NCBI GenBank assembly: GCA_016700055.1
Contig: CP064997.1
Span: 2,232,001 to 2,296,000 of the forward strand
Direction of reading: 5' to 3'
DNA length: 64,000 bases
Origin: Actinomycetota bacterium
GTDB lineage: Bacteria > Actinomycetota > Acidimicrobiia > Acidimicrobiales > Ilumatobacteraceae
Shown here piece by piece: positions 33,839 through 42,589 of this stretch. Under the pieces are notes generated by a model, which saw only the letters and a program-made list of their open reading frames with translations, had not been told where the DNA came from and did not search any database. How positions within the stretch are numbered: position 1 is the first letter of the stretch; the number at the start of each line of letters is the position of its first letter. A program made the position numbers and the translations under genes.

Positions 33839-33854
33839 GCTGGAACCGACGGGC

Positions 33855-34193
33855 TCAGCTGGTGGTCGTCGAACGACGGCGCACGGCGGTCGACACGACC
33901 AGAGCGCCACCGAGTGCGGTGAGACCGACGGCGACAGGGAGCAGCGTCGAGTTGTCGGAACCCGTTGCCGGCAGCGTCGTGACGCCGCCTCCGCTACCGG
34001 TGCCTGCACACACCGCGTTGGCCGCCGCGACGGCCGCTGCGTACGCAGCCACGTCGAGCTCGCCGTTGACGAAGAAGTCCGCGGCGTCGACAGTCGGGGG
34101 CACGCACGTCTGGGCGCCGGCCGTCAAAGTGCCGGCTCCGAGAGCGAGCCCGCCAGCGAGCACCACCGCCCCTGTCCACGTCTTGAGATTCAC
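33855..34193 (-). CDS. Small LPXTG-anchored surface protein
   Basis: A 112-residue precursor with all parts of a sortase substrate. It has a signal peptide (residues about 1-28, cleaving near A-G-A-Q), an exported segment of only about 50 residues with two Cys, a Gly/Thr linker, L-P-A-T-G at about 79-83, a hydrophobic helix and a basic tail R-R-R. The mature protein is tiny. The GTG at 34193 has GGGGAGG 5 nt upstream, which decides it against the longer frame to 34325. It leads the envelope-glycan operon, so it may be an anchor or acceptor for the glycan; that is inference. No sortase gene is in this window. Confidence 0.85.
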   Translation of the reverse strand: MNLKTWTGAVVLAGGLALGAGTLTAGAQTCVPPTVDAADFFVNGELDVAAYAAAVAAANAVCAGTGSGGGVTTLPATGSDNSTLLPVAVGLTALGGALVVSTAVRRRSTTTS

Positions 34194-34220
34194 CACTACC
34201 TCCCCGTCAACTTGGGTGGC

Positions 34221-34249
34221 AGGATAACCGCAGGTCGCAGGCAGATCAA
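34221..34249 (-). promoter_or_regulatory. Promoter of the minus-strand envelope-glycan operon
   Basis: On the minus strand TTGATC (34249-34244) and TATCCT (34226-34221) are spaced by 17 nt, a good sigma-A-type promoter. Transcription would begin about 34214, giving a leader of about 20 nt that holds the GGGGAGG ribosome site (34205-34199). It drives six co-directional genes down to 25545. Confidence 0.6.
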
Positions 34250-34272
34250 GCCTTCTTCTGAAAACCTCCACC

Positions 34273-35346
34273 GTGCGCATCGCCCTCGTCCTGCCCCCTG
34301 CGAAGACATCGCACGAGATCGACACCTTGCGCGCGGTGCCCGGTGCCGAGGTGCAGGTGGTGGCCGATCCGGTGTTTCACCCCGACGCCACGCACCCTCT
34401 GCGCAGCTTCGCCGTGCCGTGGCTCGGCTCGCCGCGGCGCTGGACCGCGGCCCTCGCGTGGCTGCGCGGGATGGGAGATGTGGCCCTCGGCGATCTCGAC
34501 GCGGTCGTCTCGTTGGAGCTGTTCAGCGTGGCCACCGGCCAGGCTGCCGGGCTCGCGGAGCGCCTGCAGGTTCCTCACCTCGTGTACGTGACCGAGATCC
34601 TCGACGACAACCCGCTCTACCGGCTGCCGCCGTGGAGGTGGTATTCGCGACGCATCCTGCGAACCCTCGATGGCGTGCTCTGTTGGAACGAGGCCGGAGC
34701 ACGCCATGCCGTGGCCCGCGGCGTCGATCGAGCCCGGATCGAGGTGGTCTCACCAGGTGTCGACACCGCCGTGTTCCATCCTCCGCCATCTCGATCGACC
34801 GAGCCGGTCGCGATCACGGTCGGTGAGCTGCGCGCGGACAAGGGCGTGATGAACGTGATCGCCGCTGCCGATCGCGCAGTGGCCCGGCTGCCGGGCGGGT
34901 TCAGGCTCGTCGTCGTGGGCGACGGGCCGCTGCGTGACGACGTCGACGCGGCCGCCAGGGCGCGGCCGTGGCTCGAGGTTCGCGGCCGCTTGGCGCGATC
35001 CGAGGTTGCCGACGAGCTGCGGCGCGCTGCGGCGTTCGTCCTCGCCCCCGAGTCCCGCCCGTTCTGGGCCGAGCAGCTCGGCTTCGCGGTGATCGAGGCG
35101 ATGGCGTGCGGTCTGCCGGTGGTCGTCACGAGGTGTGGCGCCCTCGGCGAGGTGGTGCCGGAGTACAACCCGGTGGTCGACGAGGGAGATCTCGACGCCG
35201 TCGCCGACGGTTTGGTGCAGGCGCTCGGCCCCGCCGGCGCCGAGTGGGGTGAGCGCAACCGCATCGCGGTCGACGAGCGTTACACGCTCTCCACTCAGGG
35301 CCGCCGGCTCGGCGAGGCGGTGGAGCGGCTCACGAGATCTCGTTGA
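34273..35346 (+). CDS. Glycosyltransferase family 4 protein
   Basis: A 357-residue GT-B enzyme. The start M-R-I-A-L-V-L-P-P-A is a normal first strand but lacks the usual Gly-rich loop. The donor half has V-G-E-L-R-A-D-K-G (about 187-195), a nucleotide-sugar site typical of the family, and the E-x7-E region S-R-P-F-W-A-E-Q-L-G-F-A-V-I-E-A (about 258-273). It is divergent from the LPXTG operon with 79 bases between start codons. GTG 34273 has no clear ribosome site. The stop overlaps the convergent GT2 gene by 17 bases. Likely role: sugar addition to the same surface glycan. Confidence 0.87.
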   Translation: MRIALVLPPAKTSHEIDTLRAVPGAEVQVVADPVFHPDATHPLRSFAVPWLGSPRRWTAALAWLRGMGDVALGDLDAVVSLELFSVATGQAAGLAERLQVPHLVYVTEILDDNPLYRLPPWRWYSRRILRTLDGVLCWNEAGARHAVARGVDRARIEVVSPGVDTAVFHPPPSRSTEPVAITVGELRADKGVMNVIAAADRAVARLPGGFRLVVVGDGPLRDDVDAAARARPWLEVRGRLARSEVADELRRAAAFVLAPESRPFWAEQLGFAVIEAMACGLPVVVTRCGALGEVVPEYNPVVDEGDLDAVADGLVQALGPAGAEWGERNRIAVDERYTLSTQGRRLGEAVERLTRSR

Positions 35347-36094
35347 GCGACACGCTCGTGAGCGAGTGCCCTGGCGCGACCGCCCGCGCCGTGGCGCGCA
35401 CGCGGCGACGGATGCGCACCAGGTCGAACAGCATCAGCAGTGGGTCCTTGGTGAGGCGCACCTTGCTGCCCGGCTGCTCGGTCCACTCGACGGGCACCTC
35501 GATCATCCGCGCGCCGATCTCGCGGGCGAGCATCAACACCTCGACGTCGAACGCGAACCCGTCGACATGCGTATGGGCGAAGAGCGTTCGGCCGAGCTCG
35601 CCGCGGAACGCCTTGAATCCGCATTGGGTGTCGAGCAGCTCCAGCCCGGTGGCCAGCCTCACTGCGCGGTTGAACATGATGCCCATGTGGGTACGCGCCC
35701 AGCTGGCGTCGCGCACGTCCGCCGCCGCCGCCGCGCGGGAGCCGACGGCCACGTCGGCGCCTGCGAGGGCCGCGGTGAGCCGCGGCACGTCGGCCAGGTC
35801 GGTGGCCAGGTCGGCGTCCATGTACATCACAATTCGTCCCATCGAGGCGCCGATCCCGGCGCGCACGGCAGCGCCCTTGCCCTGGTTGCGCAGCAGGTGC
35901 ACCACCCGTACTCCCCGGGCAGTGGCCGCGGCGTCGAGCGCGGCGCCGGTGCCGTCCGTGCTGCCGTCGTCAACCAGGATCACCTCGGTGTCGTCCGTGG
36001 CGAGCGCGACGATGGCGGGCAGCGTCGCGTCGAGGCGGTGCATCTCGTCGTAGAACGGCACCACCACGCTCAGCTCGGTGCGCCCACTCGCCAT
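35330..36094 (-). CDS. Glycosyltransferase family 2 (polyprenyl-phosphate sugar synthase-like)
   Basis: A 254-residue GT-A enzyme resembling dolichyl/polyprenyl-phosphate glucosyl- or mannosyltransferases. V-D-D-G-S-T-D (about 41-47) and Y-M-D-A-D-L-A-T-D (about 90-98, DxD metal motif) bind the nucleotide sugar, and D-T-Q-C-G-F-K-A-F-R is the acceptor-loop signature of the DPM1/ALG5 group. There are no C-terminal membrane helices. It would make the lipid-phosphate sugar donors that GT-C enzymes such as the AftD-like proteins need, which fits its place between them. Leaderless start: TACGAT (minus strand, 36101-36106), 6 nt before ATG. Confidence 0.88.
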   Translation of the reverse strand: MASGRTELSVVVPFYDEMHRLDATLPAIVALATDDTEVILVDDGSTDGTGAALDAAATARGVRVVHLLRNQGKGAAVRAGIGASMGRIVMYMDADLATDLADVPRLTAALAGADVAVGSRAAAAADVRDASWARTHMGIMFNRAVRLATGLELLDTQCGFKAFRGELGRTLFAHTHVDGFAFDVEVLMLAREIGARMIEVPVEWTEQPGSKVRLTKDPLLMLFDLVRIRRRVRATARAVAPGHSLTSVSLNEIS

Positions 36095-36162
36095 CGAATC
36101 ATCGTAGAACGCGTCGGCCGTGACTCAGGTGGCGCACGGGTGCTCTGGTAGACAGGCGATCC
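36095..36162. promoter_or_regulatory. Divergent promoter region between the two GT2 genes
   Basis: TACGAT on the minus strand (36101-36106) serves the leftward gene. For the rightward gene TAGACA (36149-36154) lies 8 nt before GTG 36163 but lacks the final T, so its promoter is uncertain. Confidence 0.35.
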
Positions 36163-37245
36163 GTGGTGCCCGACCCGGAGCTCGTCTCGGTGGTGCTCGC
36201 CGTCCGTGACGGAGAGTGCACCATCGACCGCACCTTGCGCTCGGCCCGCGCCCAGACGCACACGAACATGGAGCTGATCGTCGTCGACGACGGCTCGACC
36301 GACGCGACCGCGACGATCGTGCAGCGCCACGTCGAGCAGGACGCGCGTGTCCGGCTGGTGCAGATCCCACCGACCGGCGTCTCGGGCGCGAGGAACGCCG
36401 GCATCGCGCAAGCGGCGGGGGAGTACCTGGCCCTCCTCGACGCCGACGACCTGTGGCACCCGGACAAGACCGCGAGGCAGCTCGCGCGCTTTCGGGCCGG
36501 AGCAGGCGAACTGGCCGCGGTGTGGTCGTTCTCGGCATCCATCGACGGAGACGACCGCATCGTCGGCGAGCTGCTGCCGTTCGACCGCGAGACCATGGCC
36601 AGGACCGACGGCTGGGTGCTGCTTCCGATGGTGTACCGCTACTTCCCCGGCGGCTCGGCAGTGATGTTCCGCACCTCGAGCATGGTCGAGTCCGGCTGCT
36701 ACGACCCCGGCCACCCAGTCTCGGAGGACCTGGCGGTGATGCTCCGGGTGGCCGAGCGAGGCCAGATCGGTGTCGTGGCCGACCTGCTCGTCGGCTACCG
36801 CCAGGTCGGCGGCAGCCTCTCCTCGGTCCCGGAGCGCAACCTCCGCGCGCAGCTGCCGATGTTGCGTGAGCTGCGCGGGCGGGTGCCATGGGTCCCGAAG
36901 AGGGTGCTGCGTTGGTCGAAGGCCGGCCGCTACGTACAGGCTGCGTCGGGCGCGATGCGCAGCGGCCACCGCCTGCGAGGTGTCGGGTACGGCATCGCGG
37001 CGGTCGTTCGCGACCCTGCCGTCGTGCTTCACCCCCACGCCCTGCCACGCGCGTTCGGCTTCCTCGCGCGCGGGCGGCAGCCCTCCCACGGTGAGGGCTG
37101 GCTGTTCCCCGACGACCTCGACGTCTTCGTTAAGAGCCGGCCGCCGGAGGGGATCGGGTACCGGTGGTGGGCGTCGGTGGAACGGCGTCGGTGGAGGTGG
37201 ATGCAAAGGGCCGAGCTCCGCGGCCGGGCCGCAGGAGCGAAGTGA
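36163..37245 (+). CDS. Glycosyltransferase family 2 protein
   Basis: A 360-residue GT-A enzyme: S-V-V-L-A-V-R-D-G-E opening strand, V-D-D-G-S-T-D (about 41-47), V-S-G-A-R-N-A-G (about 72-79), L-L-D-A-D-D-L-W-H (about 90-98, DxD) and a later S-E-D-L-A-V region that usually holds the catalytic base. The last 100 residues, rich in Arg and Trp, have no clear match. GTG 36163 or 36166 may start it. It is translationally coupled to the next gene by GTGA (37242-37245). It begins the plus-strand half of the envelope locus. Confidence 0.88.
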   Translation: MVPDPELVSVVLAVRDGECTIDRTLRSARAQTHTNMELIVVDDGSTDATATIVQRHVEQDARVRLVQIPPTGVSGARNAGIAQAAGEYLALLDADDLWHPDKTARQLARFRAGAGELAAVWSFSASIDGDDRIVGELLPFDRETMARTDGWVLLPMVYRYFPGGSAVMFRTSSMVESGCYDPGHPVSEDLAVMLRVAERGQIGVVADLLVGYRQVGGSLSSVPERNLRAQLPMLRELRGRVPWVPKRVLRWSKAGRYVQAASGAMRSGHRLRGVGYGIAAVVRDPAVVLHPHALPRAFGFLARGRQPSHGEGWLFPDDLDVFVKSRPPEGIGYRWWASVERRRWRWMQRAELRGRAAGAK

Positions 37246-38378
37246 ACCACCTCGGCGACGCGGTCCGCCAGGTCGGCGTCGGAGTCCGGCGACGCTCGGC
37301 GGGAGCCCGGCTCGTCGCCGGTCTCGCCCGCCGCGACCGCGACTTCGCGCTCGCGCTCGGTTACTTCGGCTTCGGCAATCTCGGCGACGAGGCCCTCGCG
37401 GATCTGTTCCGGGCCCGGTCGGAGCTCGACGTCGCTGCCTCGGACTTCCCCCGATGGCTGACCGCGCTGCTGGCCGCCCGCCCGCAGCGCTTTGGCAACG
37501 TGCGCCAGATCGTGCTCTTCGGGGGCACGCTGATCGGTCGCTGGCCGTGGAGCGGACGGCTCCGTGAGCTGCACAGGCTGTTCCCCGAGGCGTCGATGTG
37601 GGGCCTCGGCGTCGGGGTCGAGGACCCCGCCGAGCTCGCCGCCGCCGACGCCGGAGCTTGGCGGCGGGAGGTGGACCAGCTCCTCGATCTTGCCCCGAAG
37701 ATGGCGGTGCTCTCGGTCCGCGGACCACGGTCGCGACAGGTGCTCGCCGCCGCCGGCCTCGACCTGCCCTGGGCGGGTGACCCGGCCCTGCTGCTCGGTC
37801 CGACGCAACCGCCGGCGCCGGCCGAGGAGCGCTCGGTGCTCGTGACGGTGGGTGCAGTCGACCGCGTTGACGGAGCTTCGCGGCGCCACCTCGCCGAGCT
37901 CTTGCAGCAGAGCGTGTCGTCCCTGGTGCAAGCGGGTTGGCAGGCGACGGTGATGCCGGTGCACCCCATCGACCGGGCCGAGGTGCGGGCTCTGGCCGCG
38001 CACGTTGGTAGCGCCGGCTTGCGGGTGGCCCCGGTGACCACCTCGTGGCGGCGGTTCCAGGAGGCGGCCTCTCGCCACCGGGTCGGCCTGCACGTGCGCC
38101 TCCACCCGAGCGTGCTCTCGGCGGCCACGTTCGCGCCCCATGTCCAGCTCTCCTACCTGACCAAGTGCGACGACTTCGCGGACACCATCGGAGCCCGTCC
38201 GCTGGCGGTCGCCGGTCTCCGCCCGGGAGCTGTCGTCGAGGCCGTGGAGGAGGCGGCACAGCACTGGGACAGCCGCCGGCGTGAGCTCGTCGAGGCCGTC
38301 GGTGCCGCCCGGGCGCGGCTGGAACTGCACTTCGCGGGTGCTGCCGACGCCTTGGCCGCGCGTTCGGTACCGAAGTGA
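37242..38378 (+). CDS. Polysaccharide pyruvyl transferase family protein (CsaB-like)
   Basis: A 378-residue protein with the family opening G-Y-F-G-F-G-N-L-G-D-E-A-L (about residues 39-51), a later G-G-T-L-I-G-R strand and S-V-R-G-P-R-S (about 162-168). CsaB-type enzymes move pyruvate from PEP onto a wall polysaccharide to form ketals, often the docking site for surface proteins. The GTG at 37242, in the previous gene's stop and with AGGAG just upstream, is chosen over the longer frame from 37164. It overlaps the AftD-like gene by GTGA. Pyruvylation would add negative charge to the glycan made here. Confidence 0.85.
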   Translation: MNHLGDAVRQVGVGVRRRSAGARLVAGLARRDRDFALALGYFGFGNLGDEALADLFRARSELDVAASDFPRWLTALLAARPQRFGNVRQIVLFGGTLIGRWPWSGRLRELHRLFPEASMWGLGVGVEDPAELAAADAGAWRREVDQLLDLAPKMAVLSVRGPRSRQVLAAAGLDLPWAGDPALLLGPTQPPAPAEERSVLVTVGAVDRVDGASRRHLAELLQQSVSSLVQAGWQATVMPVHPIDRAEVRALAAHVGSAGLRVAPVTTSWRRFQEAASRHRVGLHVRLHPSVLSAATFAPHVQLSYLTKCDDFADTIGARPLAVAGLRPGAVVEAVEEAAQHWDSRRRELVEAVGAARARLELHFAGAADALAARSVPK

Positions 38379-41300
38379 CGCGGCGTCGTTCCACCGAGAC
38401 CGGCGAGCCCCTGTGCCCGGCGTGGCCGCTGGTGGTCGGGCTGCTGGCAGTGGCCTTCGTCGTCTTCTTCGTCGCCGAGCGAGGTGCGTGGGTTCCCGAC
38501 AACCGGCTGATCCAGTTCTTGAACCCCCGCCGGGGCTTGTCGCTCGCTACCACCACCTGGTCGTCGAACGAGACCCTCGGGCGCATGCCCGGCTACCAGG
38601 GCATCGTCGTGTGGTCCTACAGCGCTCTCCTCGACGGTCTCGGCGCCGCGCCGTGGCTCATCCAACGGGTCTTCCACGCCACGCTCGTCGCCGGCGGTGC
38701 CGTCGGGGCGGCGCTCGTGGCGAGGGAGTTCGTCGGCCGCACCCTCCTCGGCCCAGCGGTGGCCGGCCTGTGGTGGATCGCCGCGCCGTTCACCTCTGCG
38801 TTCTTGCTGCCGTCATGGCTCTACGTCAACGCCGCTGTGCTGCCCTGGCTGTTCCTCGCGTGGCTGCGGGGTACGACGACGACCTCGCGCTGGCGGTGGG
38901 CAGGATGCTTCGCACTTGCGGTGGCCGTCGCCGGGTTCCTCAACTTGCCCGGCCTGGTACTCGCCGCCCTTCCTCTGCTGCTGCTCGTGCCCTACCTGAT
39001 CTGGACCGGTCAGTCGAGCTGGAGGGCCTCGGCCTGGTTCCTGGCACGGGTCGCGGTGCTGGTCGCGCCGGTGATCTCGTTCGACCTGTACCGCTCCCGG
39101 CTGCTCTCCGCCTGGTACGACGTGAACCTCTCGACGTCGGAGACGGCCGAATCGGTGGGCCGTTCCGCTAGCTGGTCGGAGAGCCTGCGCGGTCTCGGCA
39201 ACTGGCTCACCTACTGGAACCCGACCGGCCCGCCATTGAAGCTCTGGCTGCTGCCGCTGCTCGAGCGTCCGGCGGTGATCCTCGCGTCGTTCGCTCCGGT
39301 CGTCGCCGCCGCATGCGTGGTGACGCTGTCCCGCTGGCGGCCGCGGCTGCTCTTCGGCGCAATCCTGGTGCTGGCGACGACGGTGATGGTCGGTCTTCAC
39401 CCGATCGAGTCGCCGAGTCCCATCGGGCGGGTTCTCTCCGCGACGTACGACTCGCTGCCGTGGACGTTCTCGCTGCGCAACGGTTACAAGGCCGGGGCCG
39501 GCTGGCTGCTCGCCACGGCGGTGTTGCTCGGTTACGCCGCGGCGTGGCTCTCCGGGGCCGTACCCCGCCGCTGGGCGGCGCTGCGCTCGTTGCCGCGAGT
39601 CGGCAGCCCGGGTACGCGGTGGCGGGTGCTCGGGGCAGCCACCGCCGTGGGCGCCCTTGCCGTCACCACCGCTTCGCCGATCTGGACCGGCGAGATCTAC
39701 AGCCGTCCGGACACGCTGGAGGCAGTCCCTGACTACTGGATCGAGGCGTTCGACTGGCTGGAGAGCCAGGAGCTCGACACGCGCACCATGGTGCTGCCCA
39801 GCGTGGCCGACGTCTACCGCTGGGGCTCGGCCACCGACGGCGACATCTTCGGATCGCTGCTCGCCAGCCCGTTCGTGCTCGACGCCCCGCTCGCCCAGCC
39901 CGCGGCAGTCACCGCCGACGCGATCCGCGCCCAGAGCGAGCGGATCAGCTCCGGCAACCACGCGCCTGGCACGTTCGCCGAGATCGCCCGCCGGCTCGGC
40001 ATCGGCCATGTGATCGTGCGCAACGACACCCGCTGGGAGCTCTTCGGCGTGGTCCGGCCCGCGTATCTGGACAGCTTGCGCGCTGATCCAGGCCTGAACC
40101 TGGTGGCGACGTTCGGAGATGCCGGGCAGAACGTGGTGGGCGAGGGTGACACCGACGTGGCGGCGTTCCGCGAGCTCGAGCTGGCGCCGGTCGAGGTGTA
40201 CGAGGTGGTGGACGGCCCGGACGATCCGGTGAGAGCGGTTGCCGGCCCGTCCCTCCTCGTATCCGGCGACGCGACGTCGTGGGCGACGCTCGCGGCCGCC
40301 GGCGCGCTCGCCGGTTCCGGGCCGATCCGGTACACGGCGGACCTTTCGCTTCATGAGCTGCGCGGGGAGCTGTCCCAGGGTGCCCCGTTGGTGGTCTCCG
40401 ACACGAACCGCAGGCAGTCGACCGAGGGCTTGGGCCGGGGGGGGAGCAAGCTCGGATACACCGGCGCGCTGTTCGGGCGGCCCGGGAGCCAGAGCGTGAC
40501 TTCGTACGGCGACGCCGCTTCGATCACGAGCCTCTCCGCACCGAGCTTCTTCGACCTCGGTCCGCCGTTTCGCCCTGCGGCAGCCTTCGACGGGTCGGCG
40601 CAGTCCGCGTTCATGACCGGTGTGCTGGCCCCCCTGACCCCCGCCAACGGCCTGCGCGTAGACCTGCGCGAACCGGCCTCGATCGGCTCGATCGCCTTCG
40701 ACGCGGTGCGCACGCCCGGTCTGCGCGACGTGACCGGTGTGGAGCTGCTGTTGTCCACCGGGCTCGAAGTGCCGGTGGAGCTGGACGAGGAGGGTCTTGG
40801 AGAAGCGACCTTCGCGCCCCAGGAGGTCACCTGGTTCGAGGTGAGGGTGACCGAGCTGGAAGGCGTTGGCACCGGCGCCTGGGGCTTCGACGAGATCGAC
40901 GTTCCTGGCCTCGACCTGGTCGAGCGGATCGAGGTGCCCGACGACGTGATCCGCGTCGCCGAGCTCGACCCGGCGACGGAGGAGCTGCTCGTCGCGGCGC
41001 CGACCACGTTTCAGTTCGAGCGCCTGGTCCGTGGCAGCCAGGCGGTGGAGAGCTCGTTGCAGAGGCGCTTCCGCGTACCGGCCGATCGCGAGTTCATGGG
41101 CTACGGCGTGGTGCAGGCGACGCCGCAGGTGTCCGATGAGCAGCTCGCCAGCTTGCTCGACCTGGCGCAGTACGCCTCGTCTCCCAGCCGGCTCGACGGC
41201 AGCCTGGCCGGCAGTGCGCTGATGGCCCTCGACGGCCGGGAGGACACGTCGTGGGGATTCGACGCCGCGCAGCCCGGTGAGCTGCGAGTGACGATGCCAC

Positions 41301-42589
41301 CGCAGACGGTCTCCACGGTAGAGGTGGTGCTCGACGTCGGGCTGCTCGACGCGGTCGGCTTCGCGGTTCAGGTGAGTGCGGGCGGCGAGACACGCACCGT
41401 GCGCCGCGCGTTGCCCACCCGCTGCCAGCCGGGCGCGCCGTGCCGCGTCGCCGTCACGGTGCCATTCGGAACCGGAGCCGCCGATGCCGCGCTCGTCGAA
41501 GGGCTCGACGTGACGGTGCAGGCGACCTCGCCGGCCGGTGAGCCCGGCTCGATCAGCGTGCTGGAAGTGCTCGTCGACCGCACCGCGAACCCGGCGCTGC
41601 CCGACGTGATCCCCGAGACGTGCGAGGAGGGAATGGCCACGCTCGACGGCGCCGCGCTCGGGGTCAAGTTGTTCGCTCTCACCGCCTCGCTCTTCACCGG
41701 GGCGCCGATTGCCATCGACGCGTGCAGCCCGGTCACCCTCACAGAGGGATGGCACGAGCTCGGCTCGGGAGATGCGGTGCCGTTCTCCACCTTCCGGTTC
41801 ACCGCCGGTGATGCCCCCGACGCGGCGGCCGCGCCCTCGGTGACCGTCGAGGAGCGAGCTGACACCCACATGCGCGCCACCGTCGAGGCGGGCGAGGGAA
41901 CCTCGCTGATCACGGGACAGGCGCCGTCCACGTTGTGGCGGGCGGAGGTCGGCGGCGAAGACCTCGGGCCACCGATCGTGCTCGACGCCCAGATGGCGTG
42001 GCCCCTGCCCGCCGGCGGGAGGACCGACGTCGAGCTGTCGGTGCCGGCGCAGCGCACGTCTGATCTGTTGCTGTACGTGATGCTCGCCGGGCTGGGGGTG
42101 TGCGTCGCGCTGGTAGTGGTCGGGCCGCGCAGCCGCCGCCCGAGCGTCCCGGTTGACGCCCAGCCGCGTGAGGCTCGGCCGTGGATGCCCGCGGACCTGA
42201 TCCTGTTGTGGACCGCCGCGGTGGTGGCCGCGGGTGCGATCGCCGGGTTGGGCGGTGCCGTGCTCGCGGCCGCGGTGGTGGCGCTCTCGAAGTGGCGGCT
42301 CGTGGAGCGCCGCATGATCGGCGCGGTCACCGTCGCGCTGATCGTGCTCGCCGCGCTGGCGACGATCCCCCCGCTAGGGCCCGAGCTGGGCATGATCAAC
42401 CCCGAGTGGCCGAACGACCGCTCGCTCGCCTGGCACGCGGCGCGCATCGCGGCAGTGATGCTCGTCGCTTCGATCACCCTGTCGGTGTCTGCTCTCGGCA
42501 GGCGCCCGCCGGGTCTCACCGCGCCCGACGAACCGGCGCGTGACACGATTGCGGGATGGCCCGATCGTGGAGGCGGCGACGGTGAGTGA
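38375..42589 (+). CDS. AftD-like alpha-(1->3)-arabinofuranosyltransferase family protein (GT-C, DUF3367), paralogue 2
   Basis: A 1404-residue paralogue of the product at 29501-33781 with the same order: N-terminal multi-helix GT-C core (about 1-470) with outside loop W-V-P-D-N-R-L-I-Q, a long extracytoplasmic part with F5/8 C-like modules (A-A-F-D-G-S-A-Q-S near 730 and A-L-D-G-R-E-D-T-S-W near 950), and C-terminal helices (about 1225-1385). The two share many short blocks (L-R-G-L-G-x-W-L-x-Y-W-N-P, S-G-x-A-x-x-W, S-D-T-N-R-R) but are clearly diverged, so the duplication is old. It would act on the outer face of the membrane. Coupled by GTGA to the pyruvyl transferase gene and by 8 bases to the next gene. 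Confidence 0.85.
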   Translation: MTRRRSTETGEPLCPAWPLVVGLLAVAFVVFFVAERGAWVPDNRLIQFLNPRRGLSLATTTWSSNETLGRMPGYQGIVVWSYSALLDGLGAAPWLIQRVFHATLVAGGAVGAALVAREFVGRTLLGPAVAGLWWIAAPFTSAFLLPSWLYVNAAVLPWLFLAWLRGTTTTSRWRWAGCFALAVAVAGFLNLPGLVLAALPLLLLVPYLIWTGQSSWRASAWFLARVAVLVAPVISFDLYRSRLLSAWYDVNLSTSETAESVGRSASWSESLRGLGNWLTYWNPTGPPLKLWLLPLLERPAVILASFAPVVAAACVVTLSRWRPRLLFGAILVLATTVMVGLHPIESPSPIGRVLSATYDSLPWTFSLRNGYKAGAGWLLATAVLLGYAAAWLSGAVPRRWAALRSLPRVGSPGTRWRVLGAATAVGALAVTTASPIWTGEIYSRPDTLEAVPDYWIEAFDWLESQELDTRTMVLPSVADVYRWGSATDGDIFGSLLASPFVLDAPLAQPAAVTADAIRAQSERISSGNHAPGTFAEIARRLGIGHVIVRNDTRWELFGVVRPAYLDSLRADPGLNLVATFGDAGQNVVGEGDTDVAAFRELELAPVEVYEVVDGPDDPVRAVAGPSLLVSGDATSWATLAAAGALAGSGPIRYTADLSLHELRGELSQGAPLVVSDTNRRQSTEGLGRGGSKLGYTGALFGRPGSQSVTSYGDAASITSLSAPSFFDLGPPFRPAAAFDGSAQSAFMTGVLAPLTPANGLRVDLREPASIGSIAFDAVRTPGLRDVTGVELLLSTGLEVPVELDEEGLGEATFAPQEVTWFEVRVTELEGVGTGAWGFDEIDVPGLDLVERIEVPDDVIRVAELDPATEELLVAAPTTFQFERLVRGSQAVESSLQRRFRVPADREFMGYGVVQATPQVSDEQLASLLDLAQYASSPSRLDGSLAGSALMALDGREDTSWGFDAAQPGELRVTMPPQTVSTVEVVLDVGLLDAVGFAVQVSAGGETRTVRRALPTRCQPGAPCRVAVTVPFGTGAADAALVEGLDVTVQATSPAGEPGSISVLEVLVDRTANPALPDVIPETCEEGMATLDGAALGVKLFALTASLFTGAPIAIDACSPVTLTEGWHELGSGDAVPFSTFRFTAGDAPDAAAAPSVTVEERADTHMRATVEAGEGTSLITGQAPSTLWRAEVGGEDLGPPIVLDAQMAWPLPAGGRTDVELSVPAQRTSDLLLYVMLAGLGVCVALVVVGPRSRRPSVPVDAQPREARPWMPADLILLWTAAVVAAGAIAGLGGAVLAAAVVALSKWRLVERRMIGAVTVALIVLAALATIPPLGPELGMINPEWPNDRSLAWHAARIAAVMLVASITLSVSALGRRPPGLTAPDEPARDTIAGWPDRGGGDGE

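Noticed and set aside
38813..41869. Open frame of about 1018 codons on the minus strand
   Set aside because: It is antisense to the second AftD-like gene, rich in Arg/Gly/His/Glu as expected for a shadow frame in GC-rich DNA, and shows no domain.
25545..42589. Secondary-metabolite (antibiotic) gene cluster
   Set aside because: No polyketide, peptide or terpene synthase is present; the glycosyltransferases, flippase and AftD-like proteins point to envelope glycan.
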